Below are positions 23,841 to 34,381 of a DNA stretch of 64,000 nt, piece after piece. Within the stretch, counting starts at the first letter, position 1. Each line of letters begins with the position of its first letter. The notes below the pieces were generated by a model, which worked only from the letters and a program-made list of their open reading frames with translations, was not told the origin of the DNA and did no database searches. The position numbers and the translations under genes were made by a program. Source of the DNA: Hypomesus transpacificus (lineage: Eukaryota; Chordata; Actinopteri; Osmeriformes; Osmeridae); NCBI RefSeq assembly GCF_021917145.1, contig NC_061070.1, positions 15,028,950-15,092,949 on the forward strand, read 5' to 3'.

Positions 23841-24789
23841 ATTACAGTATATTATTTTAAGATCCGTTGTTAATTACTTGGAAAACCAACAGTATACATA
23901 TATATGTATCTACATGAACTGTCCCAAACATGCATGAATTAGCCCCACCACAACAGTGGAAAAATTAGAAAGAGGTTTAAATGTAAGTTATCTCAACTTG
24001 GGTAGATCTAAATCCAGTTGAAAAAGTATCTGAACTCCTGGTCGACCCCCTGAGAACAGGATCAATAGAGGCCATGTCCAGGAGACTGCCTCTGTCTTCT
24101 GCTGTGCAGTTATGATAGAGCTAGCTTTACGGTCAATCAAACCTCTCCTTATTTTTTCCTAAGATGTGTTTAATTGCACTGATTTGATCCCATTTCCCAA
24201 GTCTCAGTGGGGTTTTGTTGGGGACTGAATGATGAGCCCTGGTCAGTCTGCAGAACCCAGGTCAGTCTGCAGAACCCAGGTCAGTCTGCTTGTTTTTGTT
24301 GAGCATGTTGTTTGGTGTGGTCCTTGCAGGAATCAATAGATGCTAGAGGAATCACTGTTAAGAGGATCAGCAGGGAGTGCCCTCTCATCCCTTCCCAGCA
24401 GAAGCACAGACACTTGGCCTGAGACATTTTTAGTAAACAAATAAAAAATCTGTTGGAAGATCATGCATACCAAAGACAGGAGAATATTTGTGCACAATTG
24501 TGCATTTTTTATGTCTATTACAACTGAAATAGTTTAGGGAATGATACTGTCTTATTTTATTTTTTATTTATTTTTTGACTAAACTTGTCTCACCAAAGAC
24601 AACAGAAAATCAGTGCACTTGTACTGAATTTGTTTTCAAATTACAAATGTTGACTTACTAATATGACTAATGATATTGTCTTAATTTCATACTAATGGCC
24701 CCCGGTCAATAACTTTTTGGGATTGTCCTCCTTGTTGATCCTTTATCCTCCTTTTTCGACCCATGTGTCCTCCTTTTCAGGGTCATGCT

Positions 24790-25290
24790 TCTGGTCACCC
24801 TAGGTGTGACGTTGCCATTCAGTCTTAACTGTCATCAGGCTATTTTTAGCTAAACATAGCATGTTCAGCTGTACCGCAATTTGCATCAGCTGGCCCAGGA
24901 GTTAAAAAATGCACGTTACTGACCATCAAAGAGCATGACAACTCTTTCATACATGCAAAGCAGCTCACAGAAAAAAATACCAACCTGTGTATTGCTCTGT
25001 CTGTCAGTGCAACGCTACCAGCAACAGCAGCTTCAGCCAAGAGGAGTTTTTCTACGTTAAAACTGTTAAAAACAAGGTCAACCATGGCTCAAGAATGCCT
25101 CATTCTATTTTAATTATTTAATAGGCCTACGTGTAAACTATTTTACAATATATAATTTTAATTGAAAGCGACTTGCATATACTTTTTTGTCTATGTTTTA
25201 GAGTTTTAAGATTGAAGTCAGTCAGCTTTCTCACTTAACTTACCTGACAAAGCTGAACCCCCACTAAAATGTTTAATAAAAGCTGCGTAA
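24790..25290 (+). mobile_element. hAT DNA transposon relic, left copy
   Basis: Bases 25006-25113 encode a plus-strand frame with the C-terminal signature of hAT transposases: LPATAASAKRSFSTLKLL, then RSTMAQECL and a stop. Upstream sequence to about 24790 and downstream sequence to about 25290 is matched in inverted orientation at 26880-27370. This is only the 3' end of an element; the zinc finger and catalytic parts are not present. It is probably long inactive. Confidence 0.75.
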
Positions 25291-26089
25291 TTCTTGTGTA
25301 TATCACTCAACACTACTGATATCATGGGGGTATAATCTGGCCTGAGGGCCTAGGCCATAATATACCCGACGTATAATCTAGCCTCCTTTAACCCCAGGTA
25401 TAGAGGGTTGTGTCATCTGCAAGTTGATTTATGATAATATCTTCTAATAAGAAAGCTGTTCAAACTGTACATTTGTGTGCATACTTGTATTTGTATGATC
25501 TATCACTCTGGCCTGAAGGGGTATAGTATTAGTATGGCCAAGGCTATTTTACACCCCCGGCTATAGTTCGGCCTAGGACAGTTTATCCCCTGGCCCCGGG
25601 CCAAAGTATACCAAGGTTTAATCTGAGCGTTGGTTAATTTGGCCTGTTACACCGGCCCCACATTAAAGAAAGGAAAAATTACCTGGCCCTCGCAAAAAAA
25701 GGCTTGTAGACCCCTGATGTAGTCCAAATATTGAGGAAGGACATAGGGTGGGAAAATAAATTATGATAAAAATATATATATATATGTGAGATAGTGTGTA
25801 CCTTGCTGACGCAAGCACACCCAAATATTTTAAGTGGGAGTACGCTTTTTCTCATCATAAGTCATAAAGGCTTGTCTAAAATGTGGGGTTACTGTGTGTA
25901 CTCAAGGATAGCCATTTCAGCTTCTCAGCCAGCAGGACAGCACAGCTAAAATAATTTTTGGATTTTTTGGAAATGGATAACTGTAATCTTTTAGGTCATG
26001 CTGTGACAAGGTGGTTGTCATTACTTCCATCAGTTGACAGAATAGCTAAATACTGGGAACCTCTCACCAGTTTCTTCTGAAGTTTAGGA

Positions 26090-26243
26090 GAGGATGAATG
26101 TGAGTGTATACATGTATGGGTCTGTGTGTAGGAACTTCTGATCATTTACTGTGTTTTCTGGCTGTGTGCTATCGTAAAGTCATCATGCAAAATAGTTAGT
26201 GTAATCTCTGGTTAGGTTGTCATCCATTTAAATAGCAGACAGG
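26090..26243 (+). repeat. extra copy of the GPCR type B 5' region
   Basis: This segment (gaggatgaatgtgagtgtat through atccatttaaatagcagac) closely matches 27812-27946 before B2, and more loosely 20240-20360 and 32560-32655 before B1 and B3. It stops abruptly at 26243, where LINE-derived sequence begins. It is a fourth, orphan copy of the type B upstream region with no receptor behind it. Confidence 0.7.
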
Positions 26244-26245
26244 AA

Positions 26246-26394
26246 CTGCCATATATTTGCGTTTGTCGAGACTTGGCTGTCTCCGCAGATCTCCGACACG
26301 GCGGTTACACCGTCTGGTTTCAACATATACCGCCAGGACAGGACAGCTGTTTCAGGCAAGTGCAGGGGCGGAGGGGTCTGTGTTATGGTTAACC
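26246..26394 (+). mobile_element. LINE endonuclease fragment
   Basis: A plus-strand frame reads FVETWLSPQISDTAV, then YRQDRTAVSGKCRGGGVCV. This is the apurinic-type endonuclease domain of a fish non-LTR retrotransposon (ETWL and the RGGG segment are hallmarks). Only about 50 residues remain, cut off at the right where the second hAT relic begins. Confidence 0.8.
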
Positions 26395-26395
26395 C

Positions 26396-27370
26396 CAGTG
26401 GTGTGTTCAGGGAGTGGCCTAGGGTGGCACGGGCCACCCCTGAAATTTGATTGGCCACCCCAATATCTTAAAATATGATTTCCTAGAATCCGACCTGACC
26501 CCGGTAATTTACAGATGAGCTAGCTGACCACTAGACTACTGCTGTGTGGGAATCACAGGACCTTAGCATTCAAAGGGCATACAAAAATGTAGGGTGTTGA
26601 TATCACAGCCTGAAAACATAGCTACATGTTTGGCACCAACATTGTGTATGTAGTGCAAGAAAATAGGTAAGCTAAGTAGAACTACCACAGCCTATACTAG
26701 TGCAAAAGGAGTGCAAAACTAATTTTGCATTTCTACCACGTTTTGTGCAATAACACAAGCATGGGATGTAGGATTATACAGGTAGCAAAATGGTGTTCAC
26801 TTCACTTATGTACTGAACCAGAAGTGTGTTATTTTACTTTCTGTAATGTAATCCTAAACCATTCTGTTACCAGTGTTAATTTTTTTCAACATTTTATTGG
26901 GGGTTAAGCTTTGTCAGGTATAGTGAGAAAGCTAACTGACTTGAATCTTAAAACTCTAAAATATAGACATAGACAAAAGAATATATGCAAGTTTGCTTTC
27001 AATTAAAATGATATATTGTAAAATATGTTACACGTATTATATAATCAAAGTAGAATGAGGCGTTCTTGATCTTGAGCCATGGTTGACCTCATTTTCAACA
27101 GTTTTAATTTAGAAAACCTCCTCTTGGCTGAAGCTACTGTTGCTGGTAGCGTTGCACTGATCCGCAGAGCAATACACAAGTTGGGATTTTTTTCTGTGAG
27201 CTGCTTTACATGTATGAAAGAGTTGTCATGCTATTTGATGGTCAGAAAGGTAAATTTTCTTACTCATAGGCCAGCTGACGGAAATTGCGGTACAGCTGAA
27301 CTATGTTTAGCTAAAAATACCCTGATGACAGTTTCGACTGAATGGCAATAACAAACGTCACACCCCTTCA
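26396..27370 (-). mobile_element. hAT DNA transposon relic, right copy
   Basis: On the minus strand, bases from about 27178 down to 27062 encode ATLPATVASAKRRFSKLKLL, then RSTMAQ and ERL, the hAT transposase C-terminus. It is better preserved than the left copy. The outer end at 26396 starts with cagtggtgtgttcag and then the gtggcacgggccacccct motif common at fish hAT ends, so 26396 may be a true terminus inserted into the LINE fragment. Its match to 24790-25290 is in inverted orientation. The transposase N-terminal part is missing. Confidence 0.7.
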
Positions 27371-28528
27371 TTGGCTAGCTAACGTTAGCATGCCACACCA
27401 TGACCATGTGAATGCACACAAATGTCACAAATGAAATAACACAAATGACATAGGCTAGATGATCATTTATTTTTTGAACCTAATAAAATTGCAAAGTGGA
27501 AATGTAAAACAAATCTTTTTTTGTGGTATTTGGTACAGTGCTTCTGTGGCTTTCCGTGGTTGTTTAATGTCTTTCACGTGTCAGTCTATATATTAAAGCA
27601 ATAATGATAACGCATAAAACATTATAAATAATACATTCTTTATATGGCCACATATTAAAATAAGAATATGAAGACACTTTTCTGTCCTCATATATTAAAG
27701 CAATAATGATAACAAAGGCGGCAAGGTGCTCAGTGTTGCCAGATTGAAAAGGGCGGGTTATCATCCCAAAGGCTGAAAATGATTGATTTTGGAGGATAAT
27801 TATCGTGCATTAGGAGAGGATGAATGTGACTGTATGTGTCTGTTTGTAAGAAGTTCTGAAAATGTACTGTGTTTTTTCTGTGTGCTATCTTACAATCATC
27901 ATGCAAAGTTAGTGTAGCTTGATATCCATTTAAATAGCAGACACCCATACATGAGAAGCTAAACATTTCCAACCCACCTCCAGGTAAGAACACTGCAATA
28001 CTTATTTTTATATTCTTATATAAAAAAACACTTTTCAAAAAGTTTGATAAATGTACATCACCAGCAGCATTAAAAACGGAATTATAAGAGTTAATGAGAA
28101 TGTATTTCAAATTTCAAGTAAATGAACATTCTTCTACATTTGGAAAGGTTTTATGAAAGCATCTGAACCAATTTCTCTTCAGAAAAATTCTATTTATATT
28201 TGGTTGTCAAATGTTTGTGGTTGAACTGCACATACAGAGCAGGAAACCAACTTCCCCATAGCTTACTACGGTATTTAGGTTACTTACCCATACCTATACT
28301 ATGATGTGTGCGGAGAGATACAGTTACATAACTGCTATCTAATAGATCTAGGGTTGCTTTGATGGTGTTTTCCTTATCTTTACACTGTATTTAAAATGCA
28401 AATATTTTACTACAGGTAATGATGAGAATCAATTATATAATCACAACATCTGGTAGAACGTAACAAAACCTTGTGACTCATTAACTAAACAAAACTGTGT
28501 CTTTAGCACCACACAACACAACTCAAGA

Positions 28529-29401
28529 ATGGACATCATTTGCAACAGCAACTTATTAAACAACACACAGAATAACAGGAGTGAGTTTGTCGAGGTGGTC
28601 TACGTGATTGGCTGGGTAGTCTTTTCCTTGGGCATCCCAGTCATCTTCCTGGCCATCTATCTACTCTACTGCCTGATCTGTGCTAACCACATTGCGCCCA
28701 TCTACGTCATCAATTTGCTGATCTCGGACTTCCTTCAAATGTGTGTTATACCAGTCATACTCCAGGGCTACTGACATTATGTGGTGCTGCTTGTGTACTA
28801 CCATGGCCTGACAGCAAGTGTGTGCTTCATGGTATGCATCGCTCTGGAGAGGTACTTGCTGATTGCCTTTCCCCTCTGGTACCGTTTTCGATACAAAGTT
28901 CAGTATTCCGTCATGGTGTCTTCCATATTCTGGCTGTTCCCCTTCCTCAATATCGTCATCGGATCCTTCCTGCCGTCTATTGAGGCTTTGCTGTACCTGA
29001 ACTCTGCCCTGATCCTGATCCCAGTCCCGCTGCTGATCTTCGGCTTGGTGGGAACGCTGAGAGCTCTGTCCGTCTCCATTTCTGTTACCGTCCGGGAGAA
29101 GAGACGCATCATTGGAATATTGGCTCTGGTTCTGGGGACTTACTGTGTTCTCTTCCTCCCACGAGTCATACATTTCCTTTTGGTTGCTGTGCGGAGCCCT
29201 GTCAAGACAGACCTGTGGGGCATCATGGTGCTGTTCAGCCCCTTGGTGGATCCCCTCCTCTATGTGTTTATACGGAGGGGGGCCTGTCCCTGCCTGGATA
29301 CACGGCTGCCTGGAGAGCACAACCTTACCCAGACCACGAGCGTGACTGATAATCCCACTTTGAACACTGTGACGGAACTTTGTGAGGAGGAGATGAGATA
29401 G
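28529..29401 (+). pseudogene. GPCR type B, unit 2 (B2), one in-frame stop
   Basis: This copy is collinear with B1 over its whole length. It starts at MDIIC and keeps the same frame to a stop at 29401 (the last residues, after TDNPT, extend further than in B1). A single TGA at 28772-28774 replaces the TGT Cys codon of B1 (QGYC motif at the top of helix 3), cutting the protein in helix 3. Downstream it remains open, with ERY, FLP-like (FLPRV) and DPLLY motifs intact, so the loss is probably recent or polymorphic. The 5' block with its donor at 27983 is retained. Confidence 0.85.
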
Positions 29402-29684
29402 AACACAATGGTTTGGTTGCAAGAACTGTGGTACTAAAATCAACTAAATAAAGTGTTAAAGTTGGTAGTACCATGATTAATCTGTCTTTTTTAATCAGTT
29501 GGTTCCAGACATTTACCGACCAAACCATTCAAATAAAAAGTCAAGTTGGAGAACATTTAATGATATAAGATATGAACATTTACAAAATAAATTGTGTTGT
29601 ATTGGAATTGTATTTATAAGTCAATGAGATTCCCAAATAAAGTTGTTCATTTTCATAATTGAGGCTCCTGGTATCTCCAGATGG

Positions 29685-29927
29685 TTAGTAGTAGGCAGGC
29701 TCAAAAGCCGTTTGGGTCATGCAGAAGTCTGGCTTCAGACTCTCGATGGTGCAGTCGGAGGTGTCCATGGTGCACATGTTGCATTCACAGCTCAGCGCTA
29801 CGGGCAAGGTGACAAAGGGGTCGACATTGGGGGGTCAGTCAGGCAGGCGGACTGTCTGGTAGTGCACGTCTCGGTACGTGCACACATGCTGGGACACAGG
29901 CTTATATGGGCGTCTCCTGACAGGCTC
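29685..29927 (-). pseudogene. lhb last-exon copy, unit 2
   Basis: This copy is collinear with the lhb last exon without indels. It shares with the unit 1 copy the same TGC to TGA change in a Cys codon (29835-29837), but keeps the second Cys codon that unit 1 has lost. The lhb first coding exon is missing here too. The shared stop shows that the two copies derive from one already-broken ancestor, or that conversion has passed the stop between them. Confidence 0.92.
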
Positions 29928-30204
29928 CTGGAGATGTACAGTACACACATAATAGTTTAATATAAGTATTCAATGCTTTTTAAAGTTCAAAATATTATGT
30001 CACTGACTTGTTTCCATATCCTCGTTTTTGTCCCGTATCGATGGGTTAAAGTGAGACTGAGGACCTCTAGTGGACAAATAAACACAGTGGCCTTAGGACA
30101 CGAACAGACATGTTAAGTCTGATATTTGTCGTTCTGGATCCACTAACATGAGTTTATTTTGAGGAACAATTGAAATCCACCGTAGCATTCCAATTCAAGG
30201 GCTG

Positions 30205-30530
30205 TCAGAAATAGTAATAATAATAATAAGACTTAATTTATATAGCACATTTCATAGAAGAGCAATAAGAATTGCAGCTCAAAGTACTTTACGTAAATTC
30301 AATAAAACCATTATTATAAGTAATAAAAGTAATAATACCCCTCTGAAAACAGGCCGAAGTCTTTGCGGTAATCCAGAACACACAAGCCGCAGTCTTTGTG
30401 GTATCTCGAACCACAGTCTTTGGGGTATATCGAGCCACAGTCTTTGTGGTTTCCCAATATAAATACAAATTCAATCAAAATATAATGAAACTAATTCACA
30501 TCCAAAACACACAATCTCAGGCCTTTTGCA
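30205..30530. repeat. repeat insertion between lhb copy 2 and A3
   Basis: The unit 1 to unit 2 junction (22340-22690) and this junction match on either side, but about 330 bases here have no counterpart. The insert starts with taataataataataagac, continues as ttatatagcacatttcat and ctcaaagtactttacg (a common fish repeat), and includes short tandem copies of ccacagtctttgtggtat at about 30355-30450. Confidence 0.7.
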
Positions 30531-30674
30531 GAGCAGTCCAGAATGTTGCTCAAGCCTTTTGATTACAAGTAAAACACTAAGACCTAGGAACCAATGTCTC
30601 TGCCAGGTTAATGGAAATGTGTTAGGGTTAATTAGGTAGCTAGCTAGTTAAACATGAATGTCTGATACAAATTT

Positions 30675-31526
30675 TCAGAGTCTTGTGACAATCTCAGACA
30701 CAGTGCTGATGGTTTCTGGGTGATCCATCTCTCTTTTCCTGCAACAGGACAGGGCCTTCGCCAACTCTTTGGGTCCTTTAGTCATGAAGATATAGAGGAA
30801 GGGGTCCACCAGGGGGGTTAGGTACAGCAGCATGTTGGCTACCAGCCCCAGGTAGTGCACCTCCTCTAGAAAACACAATGACTCCAGTAGGATGTTCAGC
30901 ACAAAGGGGAGGAATAACAGGGTGTAATTGGTTAGGATGATTGCCAAGGAAACCACGGTTCTTTTCATCTCCGGCGTGGGAGAGAGTCTGCAGCAGAGGA
31001 AAGCTCGCCACGAGTCCAGGAGGAAGAAGAGGAGGAGGGGGAAGGGGAGGAGCAGGGTCACAGCGAACCAGAAATAGTATTTGAGCACCGCGAGAGCAAG
31101 GATGGCGAAGGGTGCCGCCCACATGACCATGGAGAACAGGGCGGTGCTTTTGACTCTGGTGAAAAAGCCCTGGCACTGTGGCCAGGCTGTCTGCAGGTGG
31201 CGCTCCTGTGCTATGCACACCATGAAGGTGATGTTTGAGACAACACCAAAGTACAAGATGAGCATGGACATGTCAGGGGATATGACACTTTGTGTGGTGA
31301 CTTGTGGTCGGCCAATGAAGTTGAAGATATCTGAGACAAGGAGGCTGATGATGTGGAAAGGCACTCCATTCCTACCTTTGGCCATGTGCTTTAGAGCATA
31401 GATTGCCAATCCAATGGCTGGAAGGCCCACAGCAAATGTCACCCAGCCAATGACGTGAGCCAGCCGGTCTAAAGGGGTGGTACTGTTGGTGTTGTTGTTG
31501 ACACACTCTGAAACCAGGAACCCCAT
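30675..31526 (-). CDS. rhodopsin-class GPCR type A, unit 3, intact (A3)
   Basis: This is a 283-residue single-exon receptor nearly identical to A2. Visible changes are MGFLVSECV for MGYLVSERV, ISPDM for IPPDM, LSPTPEM for PSSTPEM, and LAKAL for LVKAL. All core motifs described for A2 are the same: missing helix 1 Asn, QER, DPFLY, and two N-terminal sequons. It lies head to head with the broken B3 about 1.7 kb away. Such closeness to A2 argues for a young duplication or ongoing gene conversion, with the protein-coding frame kept open. Function is unknown. Confidence 0.85.
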   Translation of the reverse strand: MGFLVSECVNNNTNSTTPLDRLAHVIGWVTFAVGLPAIGLAIYALKHMAKGRNGVPFHIISLLVSDIFNFIGRPQVTTQSVISPDMSMLILYFGVVSNITFMVCIAQERHLQTAWPQCQGFFTRVKSTALFSMVMWAAPFAILALAVLKYYFWFAVTLLLPFPLLLFFLLDSWRAFLCCRLSPTPEMKRTVVSLAIILTNYTLLFLPFVLNILLESLCFLEEVHYLGLVANMLLYLTPLVDPFLYIFMTKGPKELAKALSCCRKREMDHPETISTVSEIVTRL

Positions 31527-33211
31527 ATACTGCTGATTGGCTGTTAAGTTGATTGCTAATTAGATAAGGACTTCTTTTGGTGGACACAATTTTCCAGGTG
31601 AAAGTTGGTTGGCGGGTTGTACTGTAGGTTAACTCATTTCCTGTGTCAACATATGCGGTTGCTGGAATGACAGTCAGTATAAATTTACAACATTAACGCA
31701 GCAGCACATTTATTTTTGATTGATTAAAACATTATTTAACTGATCCTTTGGGTATCTATGGGCTTCTGTAAAGCTTCCATTGACATTGCTTGTGAAGAGG
31801 ACTATACAAATAAGATTTAATAATTAAAGTATGTTATTTTAAGACTCATTCTTAATTACTTGGAAAACCAACAGAATATATATATATTTCGACATGAATT
31901 GTCCAAACACGCATGCATTAGCCCCACCACAACAGTGGAAAATTAGAAAGAGGTCGAATTGTAAGTTATCTCACCTTCAGTAGATCTAAATCTAGTTGAA
32001 AAAACATCTGAACTCCTGATTGACCCCCCTGAAAACAGGATCAATAGAGGCTATGTCCAGGAGATTGCCTTTGTCTTCTGCTGTACGGTTATGTCGACTT
32101 AACATGCATTTATCTTGCACATCCTTCCTTGGCACAGGTCAACCAGTCTCTAACTGGAAACAGCTGGCAGATAAGCTGTTTGAATGTGGGTTGGTCAGCC
32201 TCATATTTCCATAAGGTAAATATGAGAAATTGAGTATAGCTACTGACATAAGTTACCATTTGCATTGCAGACTTTGTGTGCAGCCTTTCAGGATAAACAA
32301 ACATACTCCTTGCTTGCTGCATCTCCATCATCATACACCAGATGAACAGGCCATCTTACTGTAATGTCAACATTTCCCAATATTCATTTGCAATACAATT
32401 GCCGTGATAACGCATGCAATGCGTTTTTGCAGAATTTACAAGGAGCTTCTGACTAATGTGGCCATTTGGTAATTGTATTTGGTAATAAGATACTGAAATA
32501 TTTTTTGTGGAAGTCATTTGTTCCTCATGAGTCACAAAGTCTTGTCTAAAATGTGGGGTTTCTTTGTGTGTGTGAGTGGTAAGGAAGTTCTGATGATGTA
32601 CTGTGTTTTTGCTAGAGGAGTGCAATCTATTTTAGGTTGTTATCCATTTAGAAAGCGGAACACCTATACATGACTAGCAAAACATTGATTTCCAACCCAC
32701 CTCCAGGTAAGAACACTGCAATACTTTTTAAATATAAAAACGGGTTTTATATGTAAAATGTTGATAAATGTACATCACCAGCAACATAAAAACTGCATAA
32801 TAGGACTAAATGATAATTTACTTCAAATGTTTACATTTGGAGAGGTTTTATGAAACTATTTAGACTTATTTCTCTTCAGAAACGTACTATTTTTATTTTG
32901 TTGTCAAATATTTGTGGTTACACTGCAGAGACAGAGCAGGAAGCCAACTTCCCTATAGCTTACTACGGTATTTAGCTGAATTACTCATACCTATAGTACG
33001 ATGTGTGCGGAGAGATACACAGTTACACAAATACTAATATCTGGGGTTGTTATGATAGTGTTTTCCTCATATATCTTTACACTGTATTTTACTGCAGGAA
33101 ACTCATAAGAATAATTTATATCATCACAACATCTGGCAGAACATAACAAAACCTTGTGACTCATTAACCAAACGAAACTGTCTCTTTACTACCACAGAAC
33201 ACAACTCAAGA

Positions 33212-34067
33212 ATGGACATATTTTGCCACTTTGAAAACAACACACAGAATAATGGCAGTGAGTTTGGCCATGTACTCTATGTGATGGGCTGGGGAGTCTT
33301 TTCCTTGGGCATCCCAGTCATCTTCCTGGCCATCTATCTACTCTACTGCCTGATCTGTGCTAACCACATTGCGCCCATCTACGTCATCAATTTGCTGATC
33401 TCGGACCTCCTTCAGATGTGTGTTGCACCAGTCATGCTCCAGCGCTACTGTAATATTGTGGTGCTGATTATTTAACTTTGGCCTGACTGCAAGTGTGGGC
33501 TTCATGGTGTGCATTGCTCTGGAGAGGTACCTGGTGGTTGCCTTTCCCCTCTGGTACCGTTTCCGACGCAATGTTAAGTATTCCTTCATTGTGTCGTCCA
33601 TCGTCTGGCTGTTTCCCTTCGTCGAGGTCATCATCCTATCCGTCATGCCGTATGAGGCCGGGCTGATCCTGAACTCTGTCTTGACCCTGATCCCTGTCCC
33701 CCTGATGATCTTCTTCTTGGTGGGAACGCTGAGAGCTCTGTCCGGTTCCATTTCTGTTCCCGTCCTGGAGAAGAGACGCATTATTGGCACGTTGGCACTG
33801 GTTCTGGGGATCTACTGTCTTCTCTTCCTCCCACGAGTCATGCAGGACCTGTTGATTGCTGTGCGGAGCCCTGTGAAGTCACATCTGGGAGGCATCCTGG
33901 TGATGTTCAGCCCCTTGGTGGATCCCCTCCTCTATGTGTTTATGAGGAATGGGACCAAGGACATACTGATGACCTGTTCCTGTCCCTGTCTGGATCGGCT
34001 GTTGCCTGGAGAGCACAACCTTACCCAGACCACCACGACTGTGACTGATAATCCCACTTCACTGTGA
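33212..34067 (+). pseudogene. GPCR type B, unit 3 (B3), frameshifted
   Basis: The first 87 codons match B1 (MDIFC start, NNTQNNGSEF) up to 33475, where the frame stops. The rest of the receptor continues from about 33495 to the stop at 34067 in another frame. Compared with B1, about two bases are missing in helix 3 around 33465-33480. The remainder keeps ERY, W in helix 4, FLP and DPLLY. The 5' block with its donor at 32706 is retained, and AATAAA lies at about 34144. Its 3' end faces lhb tail to tail. Confidence 0.85.
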
Positions 34068-34341
34068 CTGGAACCTTGTGAGGAGGAGATGAGATAGAGC
34101 ACAAAGGGTTTGGTTGCAGGAACTGTGGTACTAAAATCAACTAAATAAAGTGTTAAAGTCAGTACTACTATGTTTCATCTGTCTTTTGTAATCAGCTGGT
34201 TCCAGACATTTACAGACCAAACCATGAAAATAAAAAGTCAAGTTGGAGAACATTTATTGATTTTAGACATTGAACATTTACAAAATAAATTGTGTTGTAT
34301 TGGAATTGTATTCATAAGTCAATGAGATTCCCAAATCAAGT

Positions 34342-34347
34342 TTTATT
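34342..34347 (-). terminator. lhb: lhb polyadenylation signal
   Basis: AATAAA on the minus strand lies about 35 bases after the lhb stop codon. The convergent type B copy has its own AATAAA near 34144, so the two transcripts would end about 200 bases apart. Confidence 0.55.
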
Positions 34348-34381
34348 TTTCATAATTTAGGCTCCTGGTATCTCCAGATGG

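Larger units (their letters stand above)
24113..28528. other. enlarged spacer of unit 2 with transposon relics
   Basis: The gap between A2 and B2 is about 5 kb, against 0.7 kb in unit 1 and 1.7 kb in unit 3. Similarity between the A2 and A3 upstream regions stops at about 24112 and 32093. The extra sequence includes two opposed hAT relics, a LINE endonuclease scrap and an additional copy of the type B 5' region, each listed separately. The rest is AT-rich with no gene that I can support. Confidence 0.6.

Noticed and set aside
28772-28774. Selenocysteine at the TGA codons of B2 and of the lhb copies
   Set aside because: Each TGA replaces a Cys codon, which is suggestive, but Cys to TGA is a single-base change. 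The family has no selenoprotein members and the lhb copies lack their first exon. Nonsense mutation is simpler.
28661-29443. 260-residue minus-strand open frame
   Set aside because: It is the antisense shadow of the type B receptor copy B2; it has no homologous character and appears opposite the other B copies as well.
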